Of a DNA stretch of 49,185 nt, positions 7,935 to 16,437 are shown piece after piece (position 1 is the first letter of the stretch; each line of letters opens with the position of its first letter). The DNA comes from Burkholderiales bacterium (GTDB lineage: Bacteria; Pseudomonadota; Gammaproteobacteria; Burkholderiales; Burkholderiaceae_C): positions 1 through 49,185 of the forward strand of contig JAGWTU010000038.1 in NCBI GenBank assembly GCA_028868825.1. Reading direction: 5' to 3'. The notes beneath the pieces are model-generated. The model saw only the letters and a program-made list of their open reading frames with translations. It was not told the DNA's origin and ran no database searches. Made by a program: the position numbers and the translations under genes.

Positions 7935-8757
7935 TCACGACCCTTTCGGCGGGCGCTTCTTCCCCTTGATCTTCTTTCGGTCGCGATTCTTCATCAGTCG
8001 CCCATTCGGCCCAACCTGGGCGAAGTCTTCATCTCGCCACTGCGTGCCAGGCGGGACGCCGTCGAACGACGCTGGGCGACCTTTGAGGAATTCACCAGAG
8101 CCTGTCTGTACACCATAGTGGCGCCCGACGCCGACGCTGCCGAGTCCGAGGAGCTGAGGGGCGCCCCCAACTCGCTGAGTCACCGTTCGGATTCTTCAGA
8201 GCTTTACAAAACGCCTGGAAGTAGGCCCGGCTGACCTCGCCAATCTTGAAAGTCACAGGTCCGATGGAGTTGATGATGAAAACGCCACCGGTGCCATCGC
8301 ATTCGATGGCGTGTGAGTCGGATCGATACAGATCGTAGTCCTCGCGAACCCATGCGCCATCTGCAGAATCGTATCGATGTCGGGTGAGGGCGAATGTGCT
8401 GAGCTCAGCATGCGCGTCTCGCGACGCATGGAAGATCACGAACGTACCGCCGCCAGGCTGGGTCTCCTTCATCGCCTTCAACCTTGTCGATACCCAATCA
8501 ATGCGGTGCGACGCGGTAGTCAGTTCCTTTGGCATGAGGCTGCCATCAATCTCTGAGCAAATCGCCGGTAGCGCCAACTCTGGAAACCTGATGTACCCAA
8601 CCATCGCAAAGATGTCTGGAGAGCTCATTGGGCAGAAGAGTTTAATGCAGTCATCGCGATGAGAGCCGTCCTCAAGAGTCACGCGGCTGTCACTCGCAAA
8701 ATACAGCGCGCTCCGCCTACTGGAGTCTGCTGCCAGCCATGCCAAAAAAGATGTCAA
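7935..8757 (-). pseudogene. Proteasome-like Ntn-hydrolase family protein, frameshifted near its C-terminus
   Basis: From a TTG at 8757 the product starts M-TSFLAWLAADSS, then YFASDSRVT and CIKLFCP...FAMVGYI. This is the proteasome beta/HslV layout: Thr right after the initiator Met (the usual nucleophile), an Asp in an ASDSR motif (Asp22 counting that Thr as 1) and a Lys (Lys38). The frame stays open to 8092, but after about KNPNGDSAS the composition becomes Arg-rich and implausible. Removing one base from the run of five C on the plus strand (8164-8168) makes the protein continue WGAPQLLGLGSVGVG and end at 7935 after KKIKGKKRPP, about 273 aa in all. So the gene carries a +1 frameshift (real or a sequencing error). 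Function unknown; upstream Met codons at 8829 or 8883 are possible starts but lie in non-protein-like sequence. Island gene, divergent from the phosphoesterase. Confidence 0.65.
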
Positions 8758-9387
8758 TTGGTTCGTCCGTGCGTGAGTCTGACAAGTATGATAAATGCTC
8801 GACTCCCGGGCACCCCGCCACGACTGCATTGAGTGTGATCGTGAGGGGGTGCAAGGCGTAAATGGGACTCCCCCGGCCTCCACAGCCGGGGGCGCCGGGT
8901 TGACAAGAACGGGCGCAGGGATACGCTTGAAACTGCTCGAGAGCCGCGCGGATTATCCCCGCGCGCCTTCTTTCCTTGACCGTTCGTGGAGTACGCGCGC
9001 GGCTTTCGACGTCGAAGCGCAGAGATGACAAACGGATCCTGTGCGTACCTCCTGAAGGCGGCGTGGCGGGCATCGGATCAGCGAGCTCGGACGTCGGCTG
9101 ACGTTGCAAAGCGGTCGCAAACATCTTGACTGAGGACGCATTGGACGGTCAGCGCTTCCGCAGTTGCTAGCTGAGATTGCGAGCGCGACCGTGTGCGTGA
9201 TGCAAGCGTCTTGCGCGCGCGGACATCAAGTCACGGCGGACCTGATCTTCGTGGCAGCCTCGGGCAGGAAGGAAGCAACCAAACCGAACGCGGCTACTTG
9301 TCGCCGCACTGCCGACGTAGGCTCGTGTCTCCGGCGTGCTATTCTCCCTCGCCCCTGCCAAATTTCGACGATGGAAGTCAATCCCAT
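8758..9387. other. 630-bp gene-free divergent region inside the island
   Basis: No protein-like open frame on either strand, unusual in this tightly packed window. It must hold the promoters of the Ntn-hydrolase (minus) and phosphoesterase (plus) genes. A minus-strand TATCAT (plus 8788-8793) and an extended -10-like TGCTATTCT on the plus strand (ending 9345, 43 bp before the phosphoesterase ATG) are weak candidates. TTGACA at 8900-8905 with TACGCT 16 bp on, just behind the hairpin at 8870-8892, could start an untranslated RNA. All of these are tentative. Confidence 0.5.
8870..8892. repeat. Perfect 8-bp GC hairpin
   Basis: CCCCCGGC (8870-8877) and GCCGGGGG (8885-8892) form a perfect stem with a 7-nt loop. 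No T-run follows on either strand, so it is not a standard intrinsic terminator. It could be part of a structured RNA or a protein-binding site. Confidence 0.6.
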
Positions 9388-10830
9388 ATGGTTTCTGTCT
9401 TGCACATTTCGGATCTCCACCGAGACTCCGGGAGCAGGCTAACGACGGCGTCGTTGTTGGAGTCACTCCGCCTCGATCGAGATCGATATGTGGGAGAAGG
9501 CCTTCGGTCGCCAGACCTTGCGATCGTGAGTGGAGACATCGTCTACGGTGTTACCTCGAACGACGCCAACAGCGATGCGACCCTCAAGAGGCAGTACGAC
9601 GAGGCGCTCGACTTCCTCGTTCAACTCGCTGACTTGTTCTTCGAAGGTAACCGAGAGCATGTGATCCTGGTGCCCGGAAACCACGATGTGAGCCATCCTC
9701 ATGTGCTTAGAGCAACCGAAATCGAGGCCGTTCCCGCCGAGAAAAGCCAGCGAGAATTGGTCGCAAAACAGCTCGTCGCTGAAGGCGCTGTTTGGCGCTG
9801 GGTATGGTCAGATTTTGTCTTGCGCAGAGTTACCAAGCCTCCTGAATACCGCGACCGTTTAAAGCCGTTCGCTGACTTTTTTGAGACCTTCTACGAGGCA
9901 CGCCGCGCCTTCTCGCTAGACTCCGAAGAGCAATTCGTCGTACATGACCTACCGGAATTTGGAATCGTAATCGTTGGCTTGTCTAGTTGCTGCGATAACG
10001 ACTTGTTCAATCGAGCTGGCCGAATTCATCCCGACTGTATCGCTGGAGCAACTCGAGGCGTCGCAAGTCTTGTACGTGCAGGCCGACTGCCGATCGCCGT
10101 CTGGCATCACAATCTGTCCGGCGGTCCCAAGGATTCAGACTACGTAGATGCCGAGTTTCTACAGAGTCTGATGGACGGCGGATTCGTCATGGGCTTGCAC
10201 GGACACCAGCACCGCCCTCAGTTCATTGAACACCGTTTTACGGCAGACCGGCAAAAAGCGCTCGCGGTTGTCAGTGCTGGAACGTTATGCGGCGGCCCCA
10301 ACAGCTTGCCGACTGGACGAAGGAGGGCATACAATTTGATCTCGATCAATCCTCTGACGGGCGCGGCTTCAGTTCATGTTCGAGAGATGAAGAATGGCGA
10401 ATTCAGCCTGCCGGTTTGGGGCGCTGCTTTTGTGCCAGAGTTCAACGGTCCATCGATTGATTTCAATCTTCAGATGCCCCCAAGAGAAAAGATCGCACTG
10501 CAAGCGGCAAGCGAAGCGGCGGAGCTGCTGCGTAAAGGTGATCAGGCAGCTGCATTCGCGCTCGCGCGCGGATTTCCGGAGAACGACTTCGCACGCCGCG
10601 TAGCACTACAAGCACTTCAGGAAGCGGATAATTGGCGAGGAATCGCCGAGTTCTGCAACCCTCCGCGGTCGAACTTGGAACTCATTGCACTATTCGAGGC
10701 GCTATACCAAGTAGGGGATCGGAATGGGTTGAGAAAGCTTGTTCAATCCACTGAAGTTGCGAGAAACACTGACACAGCTGTGCGACTGAGCGTCGACCAA
10801 GCTATTGCTCGCTTAGGAGGTAAGTGTTAA
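9388..10830 (+). CDS. Calcineurin-like metallophosphoesterase with C-terminal helical repeats
   Basis: A 480-aa protein with all five metallophosphoesterase motifs in order: ISDLH (Asp9, His11), SGD (Asp50), PGNHD (98-100), WHH (240-241) and GHQH (272-275). The family uses a dinuclear metal centre to cleave phosphomono- or diesters; the substrate is not evident. Residues from about 390 on (PREKIALQAASEAAELLRKGDQ onward) are helical and TPR/HEAT-like, suggesting a protein-interaction tail. The ATG at 9388 is chosen because it directly precedes VSVLHISDLH and has ggaag 10 bp upstream; the frame before it is not protein-like. Its stop overlaps the next gene's start (TAATG). Codon use is less GC-biased than in the flanking chromosome, fitting horizontal acquisition. 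Confidence 0.9.
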   Translation: MVSVLHISDLHRDSGSRLTTASLLESLRLDRDRYVGEGLRSPDLAIVSGDIVYGVTSNDANSDATLKRQYDEALDFLVQLADLFFEGNREHVILVPGNHDVSHPHVLRATEIEAVPAEKSQRELVAKQLVAEGAVWRWVWSDFVLRRVTKPPEYRDRLKPFADFFETFYEARRAFSLDSEEQFVVHDLPEFGIVIVGLSSCCDNDLFNRAGRIHPDCIAGATRGVASLVRAGRLPIAVWHHNLSGGPKDSDYVDAEFLQSLMDGGFVMGLHGHQHRPQFIEHRFTADRQKALAVVSAGTLCGGPNSLPTGRRRAYNLISINPLTGAASVHVREMKNGEFSLPVWGAAFVPEFNGPSIDFNLQMPPREKIALQAASEAAELLRKGDQAAAFALARGFPENDFARRVALQALQEADNWRGIAEFCNPPRSNLELIALFEALYQVGDRNGLRKLVQSTEVARNTDTAVRLSVDQAIARLGGKC

Positions 10831-13136
10831 TGACGCAAATCGCATTTCAGGTCGATACGGCGCGCGTGCTCGAGATCTTGTCGAAGCAGATATACGACTC
10901 CCCGTTTGCAATGGCGCGCGAGAACGTTCAAAACGCTTTCGACGCCGTGCTGATGCGTGCAAATCGAGAAGGAAGGCCCGCTTCGGAGTATTCGATCGAA
11001 ATTGCAGCAGCGCCCGACCGAATTGAGATCAAGGATCAGGGCATCGGCATGTCTGAGCAAGTTTTGCGCGACAATTTTTGGCGCGCAGGTTCCTCAGGCA
11101 AGAACAATGACGCCGCGCGAGCGGCTGGTGTGATCGGGACTTTTGGCATCGGAGCGATGGCCAATTTCGGCGTGTGTGAGCGACTTCAGGTTGACACGAG
11201 GGAATTGGGTCAGGAGATCGGCATTCGTACGGTCGCTTTGAAGAGCGAGCTGTCGATCGGCCAAGACTGTATTTCTATGGAGCCTCTCACCTCGGGCGCC
11301 GAAGTCGGAACCACTCTTGTCGCCCACATTGCTACTAATGCGCCGGTGGACGTAGCTGGTCTTCGAGAGTACTTGCTTCCGTTTGTCAGATTTCTTTCGG
11401 TTCCAGTGAGGTTCAACGGGGAGCTTCTCAGTCAACAGGACGTGCGCGCTGCGGCCGGAATTGGTGCCGATTGGCGTTTGCTTGCAACAAAGAGCTTGTC
11501 AGCTGGTCGGTTCAGCTTTGAGGCAGCCGTCTTTGCCGAGGGGAACCAGATCGCAGTCATTGTGAACAAACTGGCAATCGATGGCGCCTTAAGTATCGGG
11601 GGGTTATGGCTCCGACAAGGAGCTGGTCAGGTTATGGGACTTCGATCGCGGTTCGGTCTCGCGCCGATACCATTTCCAAGCCATTACCAACTTGGTGGAT
11701 TCGCAGACCTTCAAATTCTTCATCCGACCGCCGGTCGCGAGGCCCTCACCAGAGAGTCGATTCAGGAGACGACTCAACTGATTGGGCCCATAGATTTTGC
11801 GTTGACTGAAACACTGAAGGACACCGACTTGGCGGATGCCATGCCTGCATTCCAACAGCACGTTGTGCAGATTGGGCAAATTGCTTGGGCGGGCAGAGTG
11901 AGCATTCAGCTAAGCCCCGGCGAGGAACGGTTGGAACTGGGTAAGATTCGCGCGACGTATGCCGGCGTCGATCTCCACTGGTACGCCGGAACAGACGTTG
12001 ACACCATCAACACATTCTCGAGTGAAGATGTGCCGTTGATTCGGGTGAGCCAGCAGAACCCTCGTCGAGACTTGCAGCAACGCTACCTCACCCAAGTGTT
12101 GGGTATGTCGCCGATCCCTGACACTGCAACAATTCGGGAGACATACAAGCCCTCTGACCTGACTTGGGACGAAGTCTCCCTGACGTTGTCGATTGCGAGA
12201 GTACTAAAGGTCGACTATTTGATCGATGACGTTGCAGTGGAGTGGGTCAAGATAAGTCATGGTGTTCCCATGCTGACAGAGACCACAGCAGAACGGCTCA
12301 CACTCAAGATTTCAAGGACATGGAACGCGATCCTTGCGTTGCTCCGAGTGATCGCTGCGAATCCGGAGCTCTCTGATGGCATGACGAAGGACTTTGTTCG
12401 GGTTCATGTCTACGAAAAGATCAAAGCCTTCGTTCCTTCATCTCAGCGAGCCGGCCTTGATGCCCTCCAAAAGACGCTCGCCAGAAGGCGAGAGTTGTAT
12501 CGCCTCGAAGTTGATGACAAGGGTGATCTCGAGCCGCTACTGGCCGAGTACCTGGCTGGTCACCTGAAATTCACGGAAGTCTTGACCGCAGCAGCCAACA
12601 TCAGCTCTGGGCAAACGCAGCGCGTGAGCCGTGACAGCGTCGGTGCTGTCGAAAACGTTTTGAACGATGTCGTCAATACCCCTGTCGAGCCAGCTCCCGT
12701 TCGGACCATCTCAGTGGCGGAACCGGGATCACCAATTCTCAGAGCCGACACTGAGATGCGAGAGAGGTTGCTGACGACGGAGCGCGAGCTTCCACAGCTC
12801 AACAACCAGCGCATGTTTCTGGCGCTCTCCGATCGCCTGTTTCAATTGGAGCGAGAATTCTTTAGCTTTCCGCACTCAACCCAGGTTGCCTGGGCTGGTC
12901 GACGGATTGTCTTCGTGTTCGGCATGGAACATTCAGTCGAAAATTTGTACTACGACATTGAACTTCGCGGCGCCAGGACGACGGGAGCGGCCGGCGGCGC
13001 GCCTCTGATAACTACGACGATCGTCGCTAAGAACAGAATCTTCGTGCCAGTTCCCCTGCAGCTGATAGACTGTTTCAAAGTCACAGACGATCCGGTTGAG
13101 TTCTACGTTCGGTTTGATCGACTCGTACATAGGTGA
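10830..13136 (+). CDS. Hsp90-like GHKL ATPase
   Basis: A 768-aa protein with the Bergerat ATP-binding fold at its N-terminus: RENVQNAFDAV (Glu31, Asn35, Asp38), IKDQGIGMS (Asp69) and GTFGIGAMANFG (103-108), laid out as in HtpG/Hsp90. A middle domain around 200-400 is compatible with the Hsp90 family. The C-terminal half has no recognised domain; about 560-660 is predicted helical by eye. It is not HtpG: the length is right for an extended relative, but the motifs and C-terminus differ. The start is the ATG at 10830, with taggagg 9 bp upstream, rather than the GTG at 10824, which is too close to that site. It overlaps the phosphoesterase stop by 1 nt, so both proteins are probably made in a fixed ratio and act together. 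Confidence 0.88.
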   Translation: MTQIAFQVDTARVLEILSKQIYDSPFAMARENVQNAFDAVLMRANREGRPASEYSIEIAAAPDRIEIKDQGIGMSEQVLRDNFWRAGSSGKNNDAARAAGVIGTFGIGAMANFGVCERLQVDTRELGQEIGIRTVALKSELSIGQDCISMEPLTSGAEVGTTLVAHIATNAPVDVAGLREYLLPFVRFLSVPVRFNGELLSQQDVRAAAGIGADWRLLATKSLSAGRFSFEAAVFAEGNQIAVIVNKLAIDGALSIGGLWLRQGAGQVMGLRSRFGLAPIPFPSHYQLGGFADLQILHPTAGREALTRESIQETTQLIGPIDFALTETLKDTDLADAMPAFQQHVVQIGQIAWAGRVSIQLSPGEERLELGKIRATYAGVDLHWYAGTDVDTINTFSSEDVPLIRVSQQNPRRDLQQRYLTQVLGMSPIPDTATIRETYKPSDLTWDEVSLTLSIARVLKVDYLIDDVAVEWVKISHGVPMLTETTAERLTLKISRTWNAILALLRVIAANPELSDGMTKDFVRVHVYEKIKAFVPSSQRAGLDALQKTLARRRELYRLEVDDKGDLEPLLAEYLAGHLKFTEVLTAAANISSGQTQRVSRDSVGAVENVLNDVVNTPVEPAPVRTISVAEPGSPILRADTEMRERLLTTERELPQLNNQRMFLALSDRLFQLEREFFSFPHSTQVAWAGRRIVFVFGMEHSVENLYYDIELRGARTTGAAGGAPLITTTIVAKNRIFVPVPLQLIDCFKVTDDPVEFYVRFDRLVHR

Positions 13137-13310
13137 ACTCGTTACTCCCTTGGACATGCGGGGAGAATCAGGCGAAAGTACACCACTGCGTGGCGCGCAG
13201 CCGGCCGACTGCTTTGCAGCGGTATGCGGCAAGCGGGATGCCGGCACGCCGCTCGAAAGGTCGGTAATTCCTTGCCGTGAAGCTGCTATTGGTGGTCGGC
13301 CGCTCCTGGC
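13137..13310. other. Non-coding right flank of the island
   Basis: No credible gene. It contains a small perfect hairpin TCGGCC/GGCCGA (13296-13313) that runs into the IS-type end. The sequence resembles dispersed intergenic repeats I associate with Burkholderiales, but I cannot confirm that here. Confidence 0.4.
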
Positions 13311-13446
13311 CGAGGGTGTGTGAAAACCCCCTCACGCCATGCTTGACGGATGCGTAGAGTTGCTGGGCGCATCTCGCAGCGGAGCTGATATGTCGCGATT
13401 CATCGAAGGCCAGGACCGACAGCAGGTGACGCTGTTGCCAGAGTGT
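13311..13446 (+). mobile_element. 5' remnant of an IS1182-type insertion sequence
   Basis: An IS-type terminal repeat (13311-13327, 15/17 to each repeat at 7694-7835) is followed by an ATG at 13390 and 19 codons reading MSRFIEGQDRQQVTLLPEC, which I recognise as the N-terminus of IS1182-family transposases. After that the frame loses all similarity, and a YjbR-type frame takes over. Only the left end of the element survives. Confidence 0.75.
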
Positions 13447-13447
13447 C

Positions 13448-13702
13448 ACCGAGGAGCCGCATCACCATCTGTCGTCGTTTCGCGTTCGCGGCAGGATCTT
13501 CGTCACCTTCCCGCCAGCAGCCGATCACATCCGCGTCTTCGTCGACGAAATCGAGCGCGATAAGGCATTGGCGATGCATCCGGAATTCGTCTCGAAGCTG
13601 CTCTGGGGCGGCAAGGTCGCCGGATTGCGCATCGATCTGGAATCGGCCCAGCCTGCGGTGGTCAAGGCGCTGGTGACCGCGGCCTGGGAGCACAAGTCGT
13701 GA
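13448..13702 (+). pseudogene. Truncated MmcQ/YjbR family protein (C-terminal part)
   Basis: An open stretch of 84 codons reads TEEPHHHLSSFRVRGRIFVT and continues through VFVDE and LLWGGKVAGLR to a stop at 13700-13702. This matches the C-terminal two thirds of the MmcQ/YjbR (CyaY-like fold) family, which normally has ~30 further N-terminal residues. The N-terminus and start codon are missing: the frame is fused directly to the IS1182 remnant. It is the first chromosomal-type sequence on the right side of the island, so it marks the right boundary. Almost certainly non-functional. Confidence 0.8.
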
Positions 13703-13754
13703 ATCCCAATCGAATCGTGGACCGCTGACCGACCATCGACGGCGCTTCGAGTCC

Positions 13755-14216
13755 TCAGATCAGCTCGGGCGAGACGACGGCATGCAGCACGACCTGCAGC
13801 GCCCCGTCGCGCTCGCGTGCGCGCAGCCACCACAGGCCGCCCTTGCGCACGGCCCACGCGGCGGGCTGGCCCGACAGCAGGTAGGCCGCCGCCAGCCCCA
13901 GCGTCGGCTGGTGGCCGACGACGAGCACCGGCTCGCGCGCCTCGGGCCAGCGCACGGCATGCAGCAGGCCTTCCACCGTGCCGTCGGGCGCCAGCGCGAC
14001 GACGGTCTTGACCTTGCGCTCGAGCGCGTCGGCCGTCTGCTGCGCACGCCTCGCCGGGCTGGCCATCACGCGGGCGCTCGACGGCAGCTGGCGGTTCAGC
14101 CAGTTCGCGATGCGATGCGCCTGGCGCTCGCCCTTGGGCGTCAGCGGCCGGTTCATGTCGTCGATGTCTTCGCGGGCCTCCAGGGCTTCGGCGTGTCGCC
14201 AGAGGATCAGATCCAT
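13755..14216 (-). CDS. sixA: Phosphohistidine phosphatase SixA
   Basis: A 153-aa histidine-phosphatase-superfamily protein. MDLILWRHAEA carries the RH(G/A) catalytic motif; LTPKGERQA, SPARRAQQTA and VVGHQPTLG are the remaining family signatures. SixA removes phosphate from phosphohistidine, for example on HPt domains or the nitrogen phosphotransfer system. The ATG at 14216 gives the canonical family start. An in-frame TTG at 14228 overlaps the ppk1 stop codon and is a less likely alternative. The gene follows ppk1 by 8 bp and is presumably cotranscribed with it, a pairing common in betaproteobacteria. Confidence 0.92.
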   Translation of the reverse strand: MDLILWRHAEALEAREDIDDMNRPLTPKGERQAHRIANWLNRQLPSSARVMASPARRAQQTADALERKVKTVVALAPDGTVEGLLHAVRWPEAREPVLVVGHQPTLGLAAAYLLSGQPAAWAVRKGGLWWLRARERDGALQVVLHAVVSPELI

Positions 14217-14224
14217 GCAGTTCT

Positions 14225-16330
14225 TCAAGGGCTGTAGCGCAACATCAGGGCCTGCTGCGCGCTGGGGCCGTTCTCGTCGATGCGGCGATAGGCACCGGCG
14301 CTGTCCAGCGTCCAGGAATCGCGTCCGTCGTGCAGGTAGGGCACGAGACCCTCGTCGATGACGCGCTGGCGCATCGCGGCGTCGCGCACCGGCCAGGCGA
14401 GCTCGATGCGGCGGAACATGTTGCGCCCCATCCAGTCGGCGCTGCTCAGGTACAGCACCTCGTTGTCGGCGCCGTCGCCCCAGCGGAAATAGCAGATCCG
14501 CGTGTGTTCGAGAAAGCGCCCGACGACCGAACGGATGCGGATGCGGTCGGTGCGTCCCGGCAGCCCCGGCGGCAGCATGCAGGCGCCGCGCACGATGAGG
14601 TCGATGTGCGAGCCCGCCTGCCCTGCCTCGACGAGCGCCTGGATCAGGCCACCGTCGGTGAGCGCGTTGATCTTGACGACGATGCGCGCCGTCCCGCCGG
14701 CACGCGCCGAGGCGGTGACGCGCCGGATATGGTCGATCATGCGCGCGTGCAGCAGCAGCGGCGCCGTGACGATGCGCCGCGGTGCGCGCGGCCGCGTCTG
14801 GCTCGCCAGCTGCAGGAACAAGTCGTCGGCGTCGGCCGTCATCGCGGCGTCGGCGGTGAGCAGCCCCATGTCGGTGTACAGCGTCGCCGTGCGCGGGTTG
14901 TAGTTGCCGGTGGAGAGATGGGCGTAGCGGCGCAGGCGCGGGTAGGCGCGGTCCTGCGCCGACGCCTCGCGCCGCGTCACCAGCAGCATCTTCGCGTGCG
15001 TCTTCAGCCCGACGATGCCGTAGACGACCTGCGCGCCCACCGCCTCGAGCCGCTCGGCCCAGTTGATGTTGGCCTCCTCGTCGAAGCGCGCCTTCAGCTC
15101 GACGACCGCCAGCACTTCCTTGCCGCGCCGCGCGGCCTCGATCAGCAGGTCCATCAGCACGCTCTGCGCGCCGGTGCGGTAGATGGTCTGCTTGATCGCC
15201 AGCACGTCGGGGTCGTCGACGGCCTCGCGCAGGAACTGCACGACGGGCTCGAAGCTCTCGAAGGGGTGGTGCAGCAGCACGTCGGCGCGCCGCAACTGTT
15301 CGAAGATCGGCCGGCCGCGCTCAAGCGCCGCGGGCCAACGCGGCTCGTAGTGGGGGAAACGCAACCCGTCGGCCTGGACCTGGTCGATGAGCTGATTCAG
15401 CCGCACGAGGTTGACGGGCCCGTTGACCTGGTAGAGCGCGACGTCGGGCAGGTCGAGCTGTTCGAGCAGGAATCCGGAGAGCTCGCGCGGGCAGGTCTTG
15501 ACGACCTCGAGCCGGATCGCGCGCCCGAAATGCCGCGTCGACAGCCCGGTTCGCAGCGCCTGGCGCAGGTTCGTCACGTCGTCCTCGTCGACCTCGAGGT
15601 CCGAGTCGCGGGTGACGCGGAACTGCGAGAACCAGTCGACCGTGCGACCCGGGAACAGGTCGGCCAGATGGGCGCGGATCACGCTCGTCAGCAGCACGTA
15701 GCCCTGGCGGCCCGGGCACAGCGCATCGGGCAGCCGGATCACGCGCGGCAGCACGCGCGGCACCTTGACGATGGCGATCTGGTCCTCGTGGCCGAAGGCG
15801 CCGGGGCCGCCGAGCCGGGCGATGAAGTTCAGCGACTTGTTGGCGACGAGCGGGAACGGGTGGCTCGGGTCCAGGCTCACCGGCACCAGCAGCGGTCGCA
15901 CCTGGCTGCGGAAGAAGCTCGCGACCCAGCGCCGCTGCTCGGCGTTGCGCTCGGCATGGTTGAGCACGACGATGCCCTGGCGCTGCAGCGCCGGCATGAT
16001 CTCGTCGTTGAAGATCGCGTACTGCTCGTCGATGAGGTCGTGCGCGGCGCGCGCCACCGTCGCGAGGTCGGCGCGCGTGACGCCCGAACCGGGCAGCCGG
16101 GTGGCCTCGATGATGTCGGCCACGCGCACCTCGAAGAACTCGTCGAGGTTGGACGAGACGATCGTGATGTAGCGCAGCCGCTCGAGCAGCGGCACGTCGG
16201 CACGCTGCGCCTGCGCCAGCACGCGGCGGTTGAATTCGAGGATGGCGCCTTCGCGGTTCAGCAGCACCAGGGGTTCGTCGCGACCCGCCGGCATCGGCTC
16301 GGCGCGCACGACCGCAGCTTCGTCGGACAT
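14225..16330 (-). CDS. ppk1: Polyphosphate kinase 1
   Basis: A ~701-aa enzyme that reversibly polymerises ATP gamma-phosphate into polyphosphate. It shows the N-terminal domain (EFNRRVLAQAQ...SSNLDEFFEVR), the middle domain (PFESFEPVVQFLREA...IKQTIYRTG) and the catalytic C-terminal part with the HLSTGNYNPRTA autophosphorylation-site region and SADWMGRNMFRR. Two starts are possible: ATG 16330 (MSDEAAVV) with a weak ggaaa upstream, chosen here, and ATG 16351 (MNTENRP) with no Shine-Dalgarno. Located just before sixA on the minus strand; the products act on phosphate metabolism and phosphohistidine, but no direct link is shown by the sequence. Confidence 0.96.
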   Translation of the reverse strand: MSDEAAVVRAEPMPAGRDEPLVLLNREGAILEFNRRVLAQAQRADVPLLERLRYITIVSSNLDEFFEVRVADIIEATRLPGSGVTRADLATVARAAHDLIDEQYAIFNDEIMPALQRQGIVVLNHAERNAEQRRWVASFFRSQVRPLLVPVSLDPSHPFPLVANKSLNFIARLGGPGAFGHEDQIAIVKVPRVLPRVIRLPDALCPGRQGYVLLTSVIRAHLADLFPGRTVDWFSQFRVTRDSDLEVDEDDVTNLRQALRTGLSTRHFGRAIRLEVVKTCPRELSGFLLEQLDLPDVALYQVNGPVNLVRLNQLIDQVQADGLRFPHYEPRWPAALERGRPIFEQLRRADVLLHHPFESFEPVVQFLREAVDDPDVLAIKQTIYRTGAQSVLMDLLIEAARRGKEVLAVVELKARFDEEANINWAERLEAVGAQVVYGIVGLKTHAKMLLVTRREASAQDRAYPRLRRYAHLSTGNYNPRTATLYTDMGLLTADAAMTADADDLFLQLASQTRPRAPRRIVTAPLLLHARMIDHIRRVTASARAGGTARIVVKINALTDGGLIQALVEAGQAGSHIDLIVRGACMLPPGLPGRTDRIRIRSVVGRFLEHTRICYFRWGDGADNEVLYLSSADWMGRNMFRRIELAWPVRDAAMRQRVIDEGLVPYLHDGRDSWTLDSAGAYRRIDENGPSAQQALMLRYSP

Positions 16331-16437
16331 CGGACGATTTTCCGTATTCATTAAGACAGGCGCATGACGGGGGGCGGCCCATGCTAGCCGGGATCGCGCC
16401 GTCCCGGGCCCGACGCGACGGCCGGGGGCGCCCTGAA

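Noticed and set aside
8758..9387. Small protein genes in the island's intergenic region
   Set aside because: Several 60-130-codon frames exist on both strands, but none has a Shine-Dalgarno, sensible composition or recognisable motif.
7401..13702. Integrase-driven genomic island with tRNA attachment sites
   Set aside because: No integrase or recombinase gene is present, and I found no duplicate of the tRNA-Ser 3' end near 13.1-13.7 kb. The tRNA neighbourhood alone is not enough.
14225..14228. TTG at 14228 as the sixA start
   Set aside because: It would overlap the ppk1 stop neatly, but the ATG at 14216 gives the canonical SixA N-terminus; the extra four residues are not family-like.
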